64,000 nt of DNA from Poa pratensis (taxonomy: Eukaryota > Streptophyta > Magnoliopsida > Poales > Poaceae), in the NCBI GenBank assembly GCA_947311845.1, contig CAMZMU010000012.1:5234192-5298191 (forward strand). The letters run 5' to 3'. Shown here one piece after another: positions 36,619 through 49,423 of the stretch (the stretch's first letter is position 1; every line of letters starts with the position of its first letter). Position numbers and translations under genes: made by a program. The notes under the pieces were generated by a model. The model had not been told where the DNA came from. It searched no databases and saw nothing but the letters and a program-made list of their open reading frames with translations.

Positions 36619-37757
36619 TGTCGGGGGGCTACCCCCGGGTAGGGTCAAGACTTGGCATAAGTTGAGTTTAAAGGTGTGCCGAGGTACGGAAAGGGCCGAC
36701 CTGTTTGGGACTGGGAGAATCCGAGCTTCATCTTGACCTGGAGAATATAAAGGCCGACCTATCTTGGCCCAGAGGGGTCCGAGGTATCCCGTTGGCATGG
36801 GCCGAGGTTCATAATCCGAGCTATGATCAGCCGACCTAACTACCTCGGTGCTATGATTTGCATTGTGAGAGCAGGAGAAGCTATTGGAAGGAAGTAAGGT
36901 CCGACCTGGTAAAGATCTTAAGCGCAAGACCCGAGGTACAGGAGCCCGTCACATCCGTGCCGAGCTAACCGAGGCAAGGAGCCGTAGGTCGGGCAGGAGT
37001 CAATGCTCCTGTCACTTCCTGCCTGGTACAAGAGCGCCTGACGCGGGAGCGTCTGTCACGGAGCCTGGCAGAGGCGTGCCCCGGGTTCGGCGGGGCTGCA
37101 CGTCTCTGACCGCTGACCACGCGAGATCCGGGGAAAAGGCTACGAGGTAGCACGGCGTGGCTACGTCCTGTCTCTGTCAGAGGAGACATGCTAGTTCTGC
37201 CGTTAGGCAGCAGGAGATGGGCAGGCCATGTCTTGTCCCTGACAGGGTACGATGATGACCGGTGCAGAGGCATGGCAACAGTGTTCAGCAAGGGGCACAA
37301 CGGTAACTCGGCTGGCCTATATAGTGGGCTTCAACCCCTCCTGCTTGAGGGATCGATCGACGAGGGAGAGAAGGATATACAGAGAGGAACCCGGACTCAA
37401 GCAGAGGAGCTCGGAGTTCCTTTCCCCCCGTTGTAGCTTCATCTTCTACCTCAAGTTCTCACCATTGTATCATCACACAGCTCGAGGAGCAGCTTGTACT
37501 TGTCACCTTGAGCTATACACCGAGTAGGATAGTGCTGCAGTAGGGGTGTTACCTCCACAAGAGGGCCCCGAAGCAGGGTACATCGTGGTGTGCTTTGTGT
37601 TCTTGGTTTCTTGGTTTCTCGTTCGTGTTCTTGCGGTTTCTTGCGTGTTCTTGCTTGTGCACTTCTTGAGTGCATAAACCCTCCCCGGATTCCCCCAACG
37701 ACCATTCGGCCCCATCTTAGCCATACCTATGGCATCTGCCGTGATCCCACCACGACA
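36619..37757 (+). repeat. RT2 5' LTR
   Basis: 1,139 bp. TATA box TATATAG at 37318-37324 (ggcctatatagtgggc). The ATG of gag (37729) is inside the last 30 bases. The motif 'ccgaggt/ccgacct' recurs throughout the LTR. Confidence 0.93.
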
Positions 37758-40368
37758 GTTGGCGCCCACCGTGGGGCAGATTGAGGCGTTGGAGGGAGTT
37801 TACATCCGGACGGGCTCAGGCGAGCGTGTTCTTTCCGGGCTTATCGCCAAGATCGGTGAGTTCACCTTCATCAGCGACAATGCGGGGTGTTTCGCCGGCA
37901 AGCCCTTCCCCGAGCATGGCTTCACCATGATGCTTGGCAGCTTCGTCACCTATGTTGCTGTCGAGGTTGTTCGCGGTACCCGGAGCAGGTGCTCGTGGAC
38001 GACGAAACTCCTCTCCTCGCGGCTTTAGGTCGGCGTATCACTCGCCCCGAGAGCTGCGTGGAGGTGATGATGACCGGTCCGGTTGATGCCGCTGGCAAAG
38101 GAGATGCCAGCAAATCCAAGCCGGCCGAGGTTGCTAAGGTGAGATCTGCAAAGCCCAGGCTAGAGAAAGAGTTGCCTGGTACCCCCGAGGTGCAGGGCCG
38201 AGGTGCGACCCTAGTAGAGATAGTGGAGACCTGGCAGACCCAGTAAATCCAGGAGTGGATGTAGTAGTGACTGCGGCCGCTAGAGGCAAAGCGTGTCCTG
38301 TTGCAAAAGGAGGCTGTAGCAATGATGACAGCTAGAGATGAGTTCAATAGAGATATGCGTGAGTACAATGCAGCAATGGCTTCACCCCGGTAGCAGCTGA
38401 TACAAATAGGGGAGCCGAGGTGCGGCAGAGAGGCAAGGGGCTCAATGATGAGATGAACAGGGAGGCTCGACCTACCACCTCGGCTAGGAGTGAGAGTCGC
38501 GTGTCGACTGGAAGGCCGGTATATAGTTCCCCTGCTAAGAACCTCAGAGCTGCCGAGGCAGGCAGGGCCGAGCTATCCGGGTTGACTGGAGATGCATGGC
38601 GTGCGCAGCAGAAGCGAGTCAATGAATTAGTGTATGTAGCTAACCAGCAGAATGAGGCTCTCCGCAGAGCATATGCCGGGGCTGGTGATTCGAGATGGTT
38701 TATTCAGCTAGGCCAGTTAGTCAGGTGTCCAAGGGGCAAGCCTCGTCTCCACTCGTCGGAGGAGCCGATCGAGCCCGGAGTGTCACCTCGGGTCAGAACA
38801 AGCAGCTGCAGATGTATGATCCGGTGTTAGCAGCAAAGCAGAAGGTGGGCCAGGGCAATGCTAGCCGAGCTAAGGGAAACCCCGGCCAAGGTAATGCAAG
38901 CCGAGCTAAGGGTAACTCCGGTCAGGGAAATCAGAATGGCGGGCAAGCAGCGTCGGCTGGCCGAGGTAAACCACCTCCGCCCCCGAGGTATCAGCAACAA
39001 CCCCGGCCGCAGGGGCAATATCAGCGAGAGCCGGAGTATGTTCAGCAACCTCAGAATGTCGGTCAAGGCGATGACCGATATGATGATGGAGACTCGGCCA
39101 TGGCGCGAGCCGGATACCACAGAGTGGATGGGGCGTTGGGACCTCGGATAGGAGCTCGGATGTTAGCTCCGGGATGTTCGTAACAAGCTGGATAGAATCT
39201 ACTTGTCCGAGCAGTTGGAGGAGGAAGGCCCTCCTGGTCCGGCGTGTTTCGGACCTCGGATCATGAAGGAGCCACCACCGCCAGTATCTCAGTTCCAGTT
39301 AGGTCGGAACACCAAGCCATACAACGGGAGCACCAAGCCGCAAGATTGGCTGACAGATTATGTATCCTCGGTGCACATAGCGGGGGGCAATCGCCGATGG
39401 GCGGTCCGGTATCTCCCGCACATGTTGGAAGGTCCAGCTCGGATCTGGCTGAATAATTTGCCGGAGTATAGTATCAACTCCTGGATAGACTTGGAGCTGG
39501 CGTTTAACAGCAACTTTGCTAGTACATACAAGAGGCCAAACCGACCTCAGCTCCTGGCAGCATGTAAGCAAGATGATCATGAAACTGACCGAGAATTCTT
39601 AACTCGGTGGAGCAATGTTCGGAATTCCTGTGAAGGAGTTGTAGAGGCACAGGCCATTTCCTGGTTTGCAGATGGTTGTCGACATGGCAGCATGCTGTGG
39701 CAGAGGCTCCAAAGAGATATGCCGAAATCCCTAGCAGAGACAATCCGGATTGCAGATTCTTATGCTCTGGGTGATCCGATGCAGCCAGCAGCAGAGGCAG
39801 TGGCACGTAACAGAAGGAGGGAGCCAATAAACAACCGGCTCGGACCAAGGTGTAATGACCGCCAAGAGTTCGGACAAAAGGAGGGAGCCGGACTACCCAT
39901 ACACCTCGAACCAAGTTGCAGCGGTGAACCCGGATCAGCCCGGAGCTGGAGGTGTCCAGAGGCCGAAAATCAATGGTCCGGCATTTAGTCCGAACCCGGA
40001 GCCACCCTTGACTTATGAATGATGTTAGATGGTCCTTGCCGTTACCATACGACCGACCCGCGCAAGCCAGCCAACCATTCAACCCGGCAGTGCAGCTGGA
40101 ACCACAGAATCAGGAAGAAGGGGCGAAGGCCGGAGGAAACAGAGGAGGACCACCTCAGAGATTTCAGCCGAGGCCTAACCCGAATCTGTCCGGAGCAAAT
40201 GTTACCCCGATAACCACTGCACCTCCTCCGAGGCCTGCAGCAGCAAGGCCCGTGAATGTTGTGAATGTCCGAGGTAATAACAACAATATGGTGCCGGACC
40301 AAGTCAGCAGTATGAATACCCCGGAAATGACTATAGAGAGGCTCATGCGAGCTATGTGGTCTTTGTGA
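37729..40368 (+). pseudogene. RT2 gag, several frameshifts
   Basis: Opens in the 5' LTR at 37729 (MASAVIPPRQLAPTVG), crosses the PBS, and shifts frame near 37970. It continues to a stop at 38246, resumes at 38420 and again at 38695-39183 (Gln/Gly/Asn-rich, with a repeated GQGNASRAKGN unit). The Retrotrans_gag core is at 39290-39780 (KPQDWLTDYVSSVHIAGGN, ARIWLNNLPEYSINSW, FNSNFASTYKRPNRPQ). The C-terminal stretch is basic and disordered, ending near 40368. At least four frame changes make it non-functional as read. It plays the same role as gag of RT1. Confidence 0.8.
37760..37776 (+). other. RT2 primer-binding site
   Basis: TGGCGCCCACCGTGGGG, two bases after the LTR, the same sequence as in RT1. 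It is translated as part of gag. Confidence 0.7.
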
Positions 40369-40369
40369 C

Positions 40370-43300
40370 CGAGCCAACTGACAAGAAGAGTGTGCAGAGG
40401 CGTGCCATGGAGGTGAATGCAGTAATGCCGGTGGTGCCGACCTATATGAACTGGTCTGAGCAGGAGATCACTTGGAGCAGGAAAGATACACCTCGGATCA
40501 TGCCGAGCCCTGGAAAGTATGCCCTGGTGTAGATCCGACGTTGTGTGGGCCTACAACAATGTGAGGTTACCCGAGTTCTGGTGGACAATGGCAGTGCCAT
40601 CAACATCATGTACCGAGACACAATGGTGAAATTGGGCATATCGCCAAATCAGTTGATGCCGAGCAGTTGTACTTTTCATGGGATTGTGCCTGGCGTTTCC
40701 TGTGCACCCATGGGCAAGATATGGGTGGATGTAGCATTTGGAACCAAGGATAACTGCCGAGTTGAGAGTATCGAGTTCGAGGTGGTGGACTTGGAGAGTG
40801 CATACCATGCATTGCTTGGAAGGCCGGCTCTGGCCAAGTTCATGATTTCCACCCATGTTGCATACCTGAAGATGAAAATGCCGGGGCCTAATGGGATCAT
40901 ATCCATCTCGGGTGACTACAAGCGAGCCATTCAGTGTGCCTCGGCGGGGTCTAATCTGGCCGAATCTTTGGTGATCGCAGCTGAGAAGAAGAAGCTGCAT
41001 CAAGTGGTGGCAATGGCGCAGTCAACACAGCTCGGCATGTCCGGACTCAACTGCAGCATTCGAGGTGCCCAAGGAGACCAAGAAGATCCCCATTGACCCG
41101 GAGCACCCGGAGCGCATGGCCCTCATTGGGACCGGGCTGGGCGAGAAATAGGAAAGCGAGCTCTGTCACTTCCTCCGTGAGAATCGGGATATCTTTGCAT
41201 GGTCGGCTAAGGACCTGCCTGGTGTTCCGAGGGAGTTGGCAGAGCACTCTTTATTTGTCAGGCCGGAGGTGAAACCGGTGAGGCAACCGACCCGTCGTCT
41301 CTCAGACGACCGAAGACAAGTGGTGCTGGACGAGCTGGCTAAGTTGCTTGCAGCCGGGTTCATTATGGAGGTGCTGCATCCGGACTGGATATCCAATCCG
41401 GTCTTGGTGGAAAAGAAGAAAGACGAGCCAGCCGTGGTCAAGGTGTGGCGCATGTGCATTGACTTCACTAACCTCAACAAGGCGTGCCCGAAAGATCCGT
41501 TTCCATTACCTCGGATTGATCAAGTGATTGATTCCACTGCTGGTTGTGAACTGTTGTCTTTTATCGATGCGTACTCTGGTTTTCACCAGATACCACTGAA
41601 CCCGAAGGATCAAATAAAGACTGCTTTTATTACCCCGTATGGGGCGTATTGCTATCGTGTCATGTGTTTTGGTCTGAGGAATGCCGGGGCAACTTATCAG
41701 AGGTGTATGCAGAAATGCCTGCACTCTCAAATGGGCAAAAATGTGCAAGTGTATGTCGATGATATCGTCATCAAAACTAAGGAGAAACGTACTCTCCTCG
41801 AGGATCTCGAGGAGACATTTGTGAATTTGAGAAAATATCGGTTGAACTTAACCCGGACAAGTGCACCTTTGGTGTCCCGGCTGGAAAGTTGCTTGGATTC
41901 CTGGTGTCTAGCCGAGGTATCGAGGTTAACCCGGCCAAGATCCGAGCTATTGAGAACATGAAATTACCGAAGTGTTTGAAAGATGTGCAGAAATTCACAG
42001 GGTGCCTAGCCTCGTTGAGCCGATTTGTAGGTCGGCTGGGAGAAAAAGCCTTACCTTTGTACCAGCTCATGAAGAAAAGTACCGGGTTTACATGGACCCC
42101 GCAGGCCGACGTGGCGTTCAATGAGCTAAAAAGATGTTGTCCACCGCTCCGGTGTTGGCGTCACCATTGCACAATGAGCCGATGTTACTTTACATTGCGG
42201 CCACAAACCGAGTTGTAAGTGTGGCAGTGGTGGTGGAGCGCGAAGAAGGTGGCAGGTCGGTGCAGAGACCGGTGTATTACTTGAGCGAGGTGATCTCTAC
42301 CTCGAAGCAGAATTACCCTCACTACCAGAAGATGACGTATGGTGTCTACCTGGCGGTCAAGAAGTTGAAGCATTATTTCCAGGAGCATCCCATGACGGTG
42401 GTGTGCGAAGCTCCAATCTCGGAGATCATCGGGTGCAAAGATGCAACTGGCCGAGTTGCCAAATGGGCGATTGAGGTGTCTCCATATGCACCACATTATG
42501 AGAGAAGAGATGCAATTAAATCCCAGGCGCTGCCGGACTTCTTTTGTGATTGGGCCGAGATGCAGTATGAGCCACCCAGGCCGGACTATAATTATTGGAA
42601 ATGCATTTTGATGGGTCCAAGACAAAGATCGGGCTGGGGGCTGGAATAGTCCTCACCTCGCCGAAGCGAGATCAGCTGAAATACGTGCTGCAGATTCATT
42701 TCTCAGCATCAAACAATGTGGCGGAGTATGAGGCCTTAATCCATGGACTCAATGTGGCGAAGGAGATCGGTATCCGGCGTATGGAATGCTTCGGCGATTC
42801 CGACCTGGTGGTGCAACAATCTTCTGGAACTTGGGATGCTCTGGATGCCAACATGGCGTTATATCGGTTCCATGTGCAAAAGATATCCGGGTTCTTTGAA
42901 GGGTGTGAATACAGCATATACCTCGGACAGAAAATAATGCTGCCGACGTGTTGTCAAAGCTCGGTTCATCTAAAGAGGCAGTACCACCTGGAGTAGCCCT
43001 GAATCACTTGAGAACTCCTTCAATCAAACCTTCTCCTGAATCCGAATCTATTTTCATCCCGGCGGAGCAAGAGTCCGGACCTGTTCCAATGGAGGTAGAC
43101 GTCGGATGCGTTGGTCGGACCCGGGGACTGCGTGGCAGAGCTCGGGGACTGCGCACCGAACCTCGGGGACTGCTCGTCAAGACTCGGGGACTGGTCGCAG
43201 GATGGTGGAGGAAATAATGGAGGAGATTATGGTGGCCGAACCAATGGAGGTGGACGAGAAATTTTTCCTTTGCACCCAGTGCCGGAGTGGGCGGAGCAAT

Positions 43301-44524
43301 CATGAAGTTCATAACAGAGGGAAGCTTGCCAAGTGACACAACCGAGGCTAGGAGAATCCAAAGGAGGGCAAAGGCGTACACCATCATCAACAAGGAGCTC
43401 TATAAAAGAAGCGTAACCGAGGTGTTGCAACGGTGTGTCGAGCCAGCTGAAGGCAAGGAGATGCTTTTGGAGATCCACCAAGGAGAGTGTGGTCATCATT
43501 GCAGCACAAGAGCTCTGGTGGCCAAGGTGTTCCGCCATGGGTTCTATTGGCCCACTGCTCTTGCTGATGCAGAGGACATAGTCCGGAGATGTGAAGGATG
43601 CCAAAGGTTTGCCAAGCAACGCATATGCCAGCCTCGGCGCTCAAAACAATTCCTATCACTTGGCCGTTTGCGGTATGGTGTTTGGATATGGTGGGAGAGT
43701 TCAAACCAGCCCGAGGTAACATGACGCACATACTGGTGATGGTGGACAAGTTCACCAAGTGGATCGAGGTGAAACCAATCCGGAAGTTGGATGGTCATTC
43801 AGCAGTGACTTTCTTGAAGGAGATCATTCTGCGATATGGGTACCCCCATAGCATTATCTCGGACAACGGCACGAACTTTGCTGTTGGAGAATTTGCTCGG
43901 TTTTGCATGAACAAGGGAATCCGGCTGGACATAGCCTCGGTGGCACATCCGGAGTCTAATGGACAAGTGGAAAGATCAAATGCTCTAGTGTTGGCCGGCA
44001 TCAAGGCTCGGCTCATTGAACCACTGCTGAAAACGCCGGGGTGTTGGATAGATGAGATACCAGCAGTACTGTGGGGTCTAAGGACCACGCCAAATCGATC
44101 AACTGGCTATACGCCATTTTTTATGGTCTATGGGGCAGAAGCTATGCTACCCACTGACATCGAATATGATGCGCCCAGAGTGGCAATGTACACTGAAGCC
44201 GAGGCAAAAGAGGCTCGGGAGGATGCAGTAGATCTGCTTGAGGAAGCTAGAGAATTGGCCTCATCTCGGTCAGCAATATACCAACAAGGTCTCCGACGTT
44301 ATCATAGCCGGAGTGTCAACCCTCGTGTGTTTCACGAGGGAGATTTGGTGCTGAGGCTGGTGCAGCGCAAGAAAGGTCGGCACAAGTTGTCACCTCCATG
44401 GGAGGGACCGTTCATTGTGAGCCGAGCTCTGCTCAATGATTCGTACTATCTTATAGATGCGCAGGAACCAAGGAAAGATGGGCTGGACAACCCCGGATCA
44501 GAGGTCAGCGACCATGGAATATAG
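40370..44524 (+). pseudogene. RT2 pol: protease, RT, RNase H, second RNase H, integrase; frameshifted
   Basis: Protease 40545-41096 has an active-site-like LVDNGSAINIMY. RT 41236-41865 is complete in its core motifs: DWISNPVLVEKK, ELLSFIDAYSGFHQIPL (motif A, absent in RT1), FGLRNAGATYQR and VYVDDIVI (about 41752). Frameshifts occur near 41865 and 42140, then RNase H to about 42580. The archaeal-type RNase H is 42595-42940 (MHFDGSKT, NNVAEYEALIHGL, GDSDLVVQQ). A GC-rich insertion-like tandem repeat (43105-43205) precedes the integrase, which has a zinc finger (HQGECGHH...CEGC), a frameshift near 43620, then D (LDMVGEF), D (ISDNGTNF), E (NGQVERSN) to 44524. Confidence 0.87.
43105..43205 (+). 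repeat. Four-copy short tandem repeat inside RT2 pol (cggggactg units)
   Basis: The unit [ct]cggggactg plus about ten variable bases occurs four times at 43121, 43141, 43161 and 43183. It translates as repeated RGL/ARGL/PRGL between the second RNase H and integrase. The same cggggact core recurs elsewhere in RT2. Confidence 0.7.
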
Positions 44525-44669
44525 CTCTACTCCGACCTTTCTACTCATGAAGGGCGCAATGTATGTACCTCGGTTAATCCTTAATGAAATGTCGGCACTC
44601 CGAGGTTGAAGCTCGGGGACTGCCTCGCTCTTGTGCTTGTGTTTTATTTCTGTTTGTCAATTTCGTTCA

Positions 44670-45085
44670 TATGCCGAACTATTTTGAACCTCGTCTCAAA
44701 CTTCAAGTAATGTATGCTGTGTAACTAATCTTGTGACTCGACTGACGAACGCCGAAATGGTAGTCAAGAGCAAAGATGAAAAAACGTGGGAAACATGAAA
44801 ATGGACTCGGGGACTCGGTCCAAAAATATAGTTCGGCATGTGTCGTTTACTAACCCCTGTCTTTACCTTTCATTTATGTCGGATGATTTTGAAACACACC
44901 TCGACATTTGCTAAGTACTGTATGCTATAAACAACAATCTTGTGACTCGACTGTCGAACGCCAAAATGGTAGACAAGAGCAAAGAATGCCAAGTATAGTA
45001 AACACGAAAGTGAACTCGGGGACTCGTTCCAAAAGGGTTCGGCATAAATTTTAGAAAAGCATGGTTCGGATAGCAAGATAATAGT
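44670..45085. repeat. Two-unit tandem repeat (about 207 bp) in the RT2 spacer after pol
   Basis: The block attttgaac...cttgtgactcgactg...gactcggggactcg at about 44675-44830 recurs at about 44882-45035 with roughly 80% similarity by eye (for example cttgtgactcgactgacgaa against cttgtgactcgactgtcgaa). Non-coding tandem repeats in the 3' region are known for several Tat-lineage elements. This sits between the converging ends of pol and the antisense gene. Confidence 0.7.
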
Positions 45086-45166
45086 ACTGGTAGCAAGGCA
45101 AACTACTTAAGTGTATTACATCTGCACCCGGCATACCGGGGATTTAATGTTTTTCTTGAGACAAGT

Positions 45167-48100
45167 TCAGGCCTCGGAACCAGAGACCTCGGTCGCCGAA
45201 GTTGTGGTAGTGGGGACCTCGGAAGCAGGAGCCTCGGGCGCAGGAACAACCTCGGGCGCAGGAACAACCTCGGTCGCGGAAGCAACCTCGGTTGTTGGAG
45301 TGGATGCCGGGGTGTCCGTCACGTCGGGGGAGATCACCTCGGTGGCTACGGCTTTGCCGGACTTGCCCTTGGGGTTCGGAGGTTCGTCGAAGTTGAAGTC
45401 ATCATCAGAATCTCCGGCCACCTCGGTTGTTTTGCCGGCCTTGCCCTTGGAGCTCTCAGGCTCGTCGAAGTCAATTTCCTCGCCGTCAGAGCCTTCTTCA
45501 CCGGACTCTCTTCCTCGTCCGAGCTCTCTTCATCCTCAGAATAGAGGCGCCCTTCATCAAAGGTCCGGGTGTTTGCATAACTAGCAAAGAGGTCGGCTGC
45601 TGCTTGGCGTTTCTCAATGCCATCAGGAGTGGTGTTCCAAGGAGAGCCCTGCGCAGGGAGGTAACCGTGTGGATCTCAACAGATTCATACCAAGACAGCA
45701 CGAACACCAGGGCCTTGTCCGCTCCAGCCCGAGCTGATGAGCATCTCCACTCCCGAAGTCTAGCCTCGGCTCCTTTCAGCTTCGTGGCGAGCTCGTCGAT
45801 GCAAGTGGGAGTCTTAACCTTGGGCCAGAGGGCACGATGGACCTCGATGGCAGCATCAACCAGTTTAGTTCCAATGGCCCTGAGCGGCCTGATCCGAGCA
45901 TTAAGGGCGACAAGGTGGTCCTGGATATCCCAGCTTTCGCCGAGGGTTTCTGTCTCAGCCCTCTTTGCCCGAGCTGCTTGAACTTCGCGGATAGCTTTGT
46001 CCTTGGAGTGCTCAAAATTCTCTGAAGAAGACAAAAAGGCTGTCGCTGAAATAAGGCATACGGTGGCACGGGGTGTAGGTCGGCAGAAAATAAGGAAAAG
46101 GGAAAAGAAACTTACTGTCCATTTGGTGATTAATCCGAGTGAGCTCGGACAACCAACTTTTCGATAGCCGGAGAGCGATAGTTCGGTTTCGGCCGAGGTG
46201 GCGCGGTTCTCCAGGGTCTTGGCAATTTCTTTCTGCTGTTCGGCGGCCTGGTCTTTGACCTTCATAGCGTCCTCCACAGCAGCTTTGGCTTCATTAGCCC
46301 GGTTCAGCTCTTGTTGCAGCCGAGCTATTTCATCTTCGGCTGTCTTCAACTTGGAGGCATAATCTTTGTCTCTGCTCCTTTGCGGATAGAAGAGTCCGGT
46401 GAGACTTCTTCAGTGTGTTGTGATCCAGCAGGAGGTTCTTGAAGATTTTGTCCGAGCATTGTTGCACTCCTGAAAAAATAGAGAGATCAGTTCGGCGGAA
46501 AGAGATTTGACACGAATATTGAAAAGTTACATTTCGAAGAATCCGAGGTCTTTTTAGCACCCGAGGCCCAATTGAGTCCCGGGGACTCGGCGTTGGCCTC
46601 GGGGACTCAGCATTGGGAAATGACAAGTTTTTGAGATTCAAGCCGAGCAATTTTAACTCGGTGGAGTGTCAATTGCTCAACCCGAATCTCGGGGACTGGG
46701 AATAGTGTATGTTTGTCATTTGGTTTCAAAGGAAGAAAGAGAGTTGCGTAAAGAAACTTACCGATGCCTTCTTGCTGCAATCAAGGACCGCAGTCTGCAT
46801 GTTGTAAATGGACTGGAGCACGGCGCTAGGTCCACTGGATGCTCAGAGGTCGGTTAGAGGAGACCTCGGCAGTGTCAGCCGAGTTCCAGTCCATGTCGTA
46901 GTGCTTCTCCGAGCCTAAGCTGTTCCCGCTCTTGGTCCGGAGTTGCCCGACCTCCCAGCTGCTGATGTTCGGCTGGATGGTAGCAGCGAAAAGAGCTCGG
47001 GAGGTGGCGACCTGAGAGCTCGAAGGCGCGGTCTTGGTCAAGGTGGACTTCGGCGCGGGAACATGCGGCACCAGTTGGGTGCTCGCAGCCTTGGGGCCCG
47101 GTGGCGGTGGCGGCATCGGAGTTTGCTGTGGCTGTGGGGGGCTCAACATTTGGAGCTGAGTCTTTCTGCTGCTGCTGAAGCTTTTGCTTCTGCAGTCGTT
47201 GTTGTTGTTGCTTCTTCTGCTGCTGTTGCTGCTGGTTGCGCGCAGCTTGAGACTTGGGGGAGAGCCGAGGCTCCAGCACGGTCTTAGCCGGAGTCTTGGC
47301 GCGATCTGTCTCCGCATCCTTCTGAGGACGCGGAGGAGTCGATCTCGGCGGGGAGCGGAGTGTCCCAGGCCGGAGTCAGAGCTCGGCGGTGGAAGTTCGG
47401 CGGAGGTGACACGCACCGGGGAGGAGATGGTCCTCTCCGGGCTGCGGATGTCAGCGGACCGTTCTGGAGGAGAGGCTCTGGCGGGGCTGCCGAGGTTAAC
47501 CTCGACCTCGGTTGTCTGAGATTCAACCACTGGAGGCAGTGGTGAATGTATCGAGCTGTGGCTCTGTTTGATCTGCCGAGCCGGGCTAGACGAAAAAGAA
47601 AAGATTAAGTTAGAGTAAAAAGCTTAACCTCGGAACAGCGTGAGAAGTAAAAAGGAGCAAGGTGACTTACGCATCTTCCTCCACGGGGCCTCGCTTCTTG
47701 TGCCTCGCCGAGGTCTTCTTGGCACGCTTGGCTTTGGGCGCTGCAGTCTCCGAGGTCTTGGAAGCCTCGGCATCCGAGGTACCGGGTCCTGAGCGCTTCC
47801 GGGAAGCTGCAGACGCTGGATGAAAGTTCTTATATGTTGGAGGAGCATACGAAATTGGAATAACATTGACAGGTTCCAGAATTTGGCAATCGTCATCGTC
47901 ATCATCGGGCCAATCCTGGATACGATCGAACTGGTGGGCGGTGCGATGGGCAACCGCGAGTCTTACCCGAGGTGGCCTTGGGAATAGGGAGGTGATCCTC
48001 ATTGTCCGGATCTTCAGCCTCGGCGGCGGCCGGAATAGGCAGGTCGGGAGTCCACTCCTTAGAAGAAAGGGGGCCATCCTCGATTTCCTGTCGAGTGAAC

Positions 48101-49126
48101 TTCTGCAGAGGTGGCAAGGTAAAACCGAGTTAGCACAAGAATCAATACAAGGTCGGGGTGAAAATGAAACCGAGCAATATTATACGCCGGGTAAGGTACA
48201 CTTACTTGAGCTGGAAGGTGATCTCGGTCATAGGGCTTGACACCCCATTTCCACTTATCGGGCATGGTGGTCTTGGCGATGGCCCGGATGCGCCTCTTCA
48301 CTTCGGAGTCATCGAGTTCAAAAGTGCTATGCCGAGTGGGATCGTAGCGGCCACTCATGTGGCAGATCTTATGGGCCCGCGCTTGTAAAGGGCTAACTAA
48401 CTCGGCGGGTGATCATGGTGCGCAAGATGTCATCTGCCCCCAGCTTTTCTCCTGGAGGGACATCATGGTTTGGTGGATCAGTAGAACCTCGGGAGCGTCG
48501 GGTGCAGGCTCATAATCCCAGTTGAGTTGGGCAGCGGGGGTTCCGATGGTGAACTCCGGCAAGTTGATGAGGTCTTCGGTGCCCGGGTTCTTCACATAGA
48601 AGAAGGAGCGTTGCCATTTGCGGCAGGAGTCCAGGCCCTGAATCCGAGGAAACTCAGAGAGGCGCCGAGGTGAAATCGAGGCCGCCCCGCAAGCGGTCAT
48701 CTCCTTGTCCACGACCTTCTTGTTCGGGACACTTTGTTTCTTGAGCTGGAAGTACTTGGCCCAGGACTCGATGCTTGGCCATAATCCGAGGTAACCCTCG
48801 GAAAAGGTTGCGTAGGCCGAAAGTTGGAGGATGGCATTGGCGGGCAGGTGGTGTGGTTGTAGCCCAAAGGTGTCCAAGAAATCCCGGAAGAATTTCCCGG
48901 CCGGGAGCCCGAAACCACGTTCGAAGTGATCCAGGAAGACGACCCGCTCCCCGGATTCCACCTCGGGTTCGATATCTTCTTTCTTCGGAACCCGGCAGAT
49001 GAGTTTGGCCGGGATCCGCCGTGAATCTCGGAGCCACTTGATGTCGACCTCCGTGACATCAGATCCCTCCCAGCTACCTCGTTCTCCAGGTGCTCCTTCC
49101 TCGGCGGGATCCGAGGCAGAAGACAT
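45167..49126 (-). pseudogene. RT2 antisense gene, multi-exon; PF04195-like N-terminus
   Basis: The minus strand starts at MSSASDPAEEGAPGE (ATG 49126). The first exon is long (49126 to 48206; one frame change near 48430). It contains FGLPAGKFFRDFLDTFGLQP, PANAILQLSAYATFSEGYLG and FFYVKNPGTEDL, clearly like the RT1 antisense N-terminus, and ends at donor GTAAGT (48205). Next exon from 48102 (KFTRQEIEDGPLSSKEW). A following segment (about 47930-47671) ends at donor GTAAGT, with the next from about 47585 (acceptor gtctag). A Pro/Ser/Gln-rich middle follows, then coiled-coil exons (about 46480-46115) with donor GTAAGT and acceptor near 46020. The C-terminal part has GADKALVFVLSWYESVEIH, matching the RT1 C-terminus, and an acidic Thr/Pro/Val tail ending at 45167. 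Function unknown. Confidence 0.72.
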
Positions 49127-49423
49127 GTTGACGCTTTCCTGCAGAAGAGGGAGGTTCAACCGGGGTAAGTACCTCGGACAGTTCAGGATAGCCGGGGTAA
49201 ATACCTCGGATCATTCGAGACAGCCGGGCTAAAGGATTTAGGCGGGAAACACGTTTCTACCACTGCGAGATACTAGCAAGATCTACCGATGAGCTAAAAA
49301 GGAAAATAAACTCAAGTTCGTCAAGGGGCAAAACTAAGAGGACAGCGCGGTGGATGTATCTGAAACGAGTCTAGGTGAGATCTAAAAGTGCTAAAAGAAT
49401 GCGAAAGTGGAGCATCGGGTTCA

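Noticed and set aside
37590..37784. Short ORFs repeated in both RT2 LTRs
   Set aside because: They are duplicated because the LTRs are duplicated; no protein motif.
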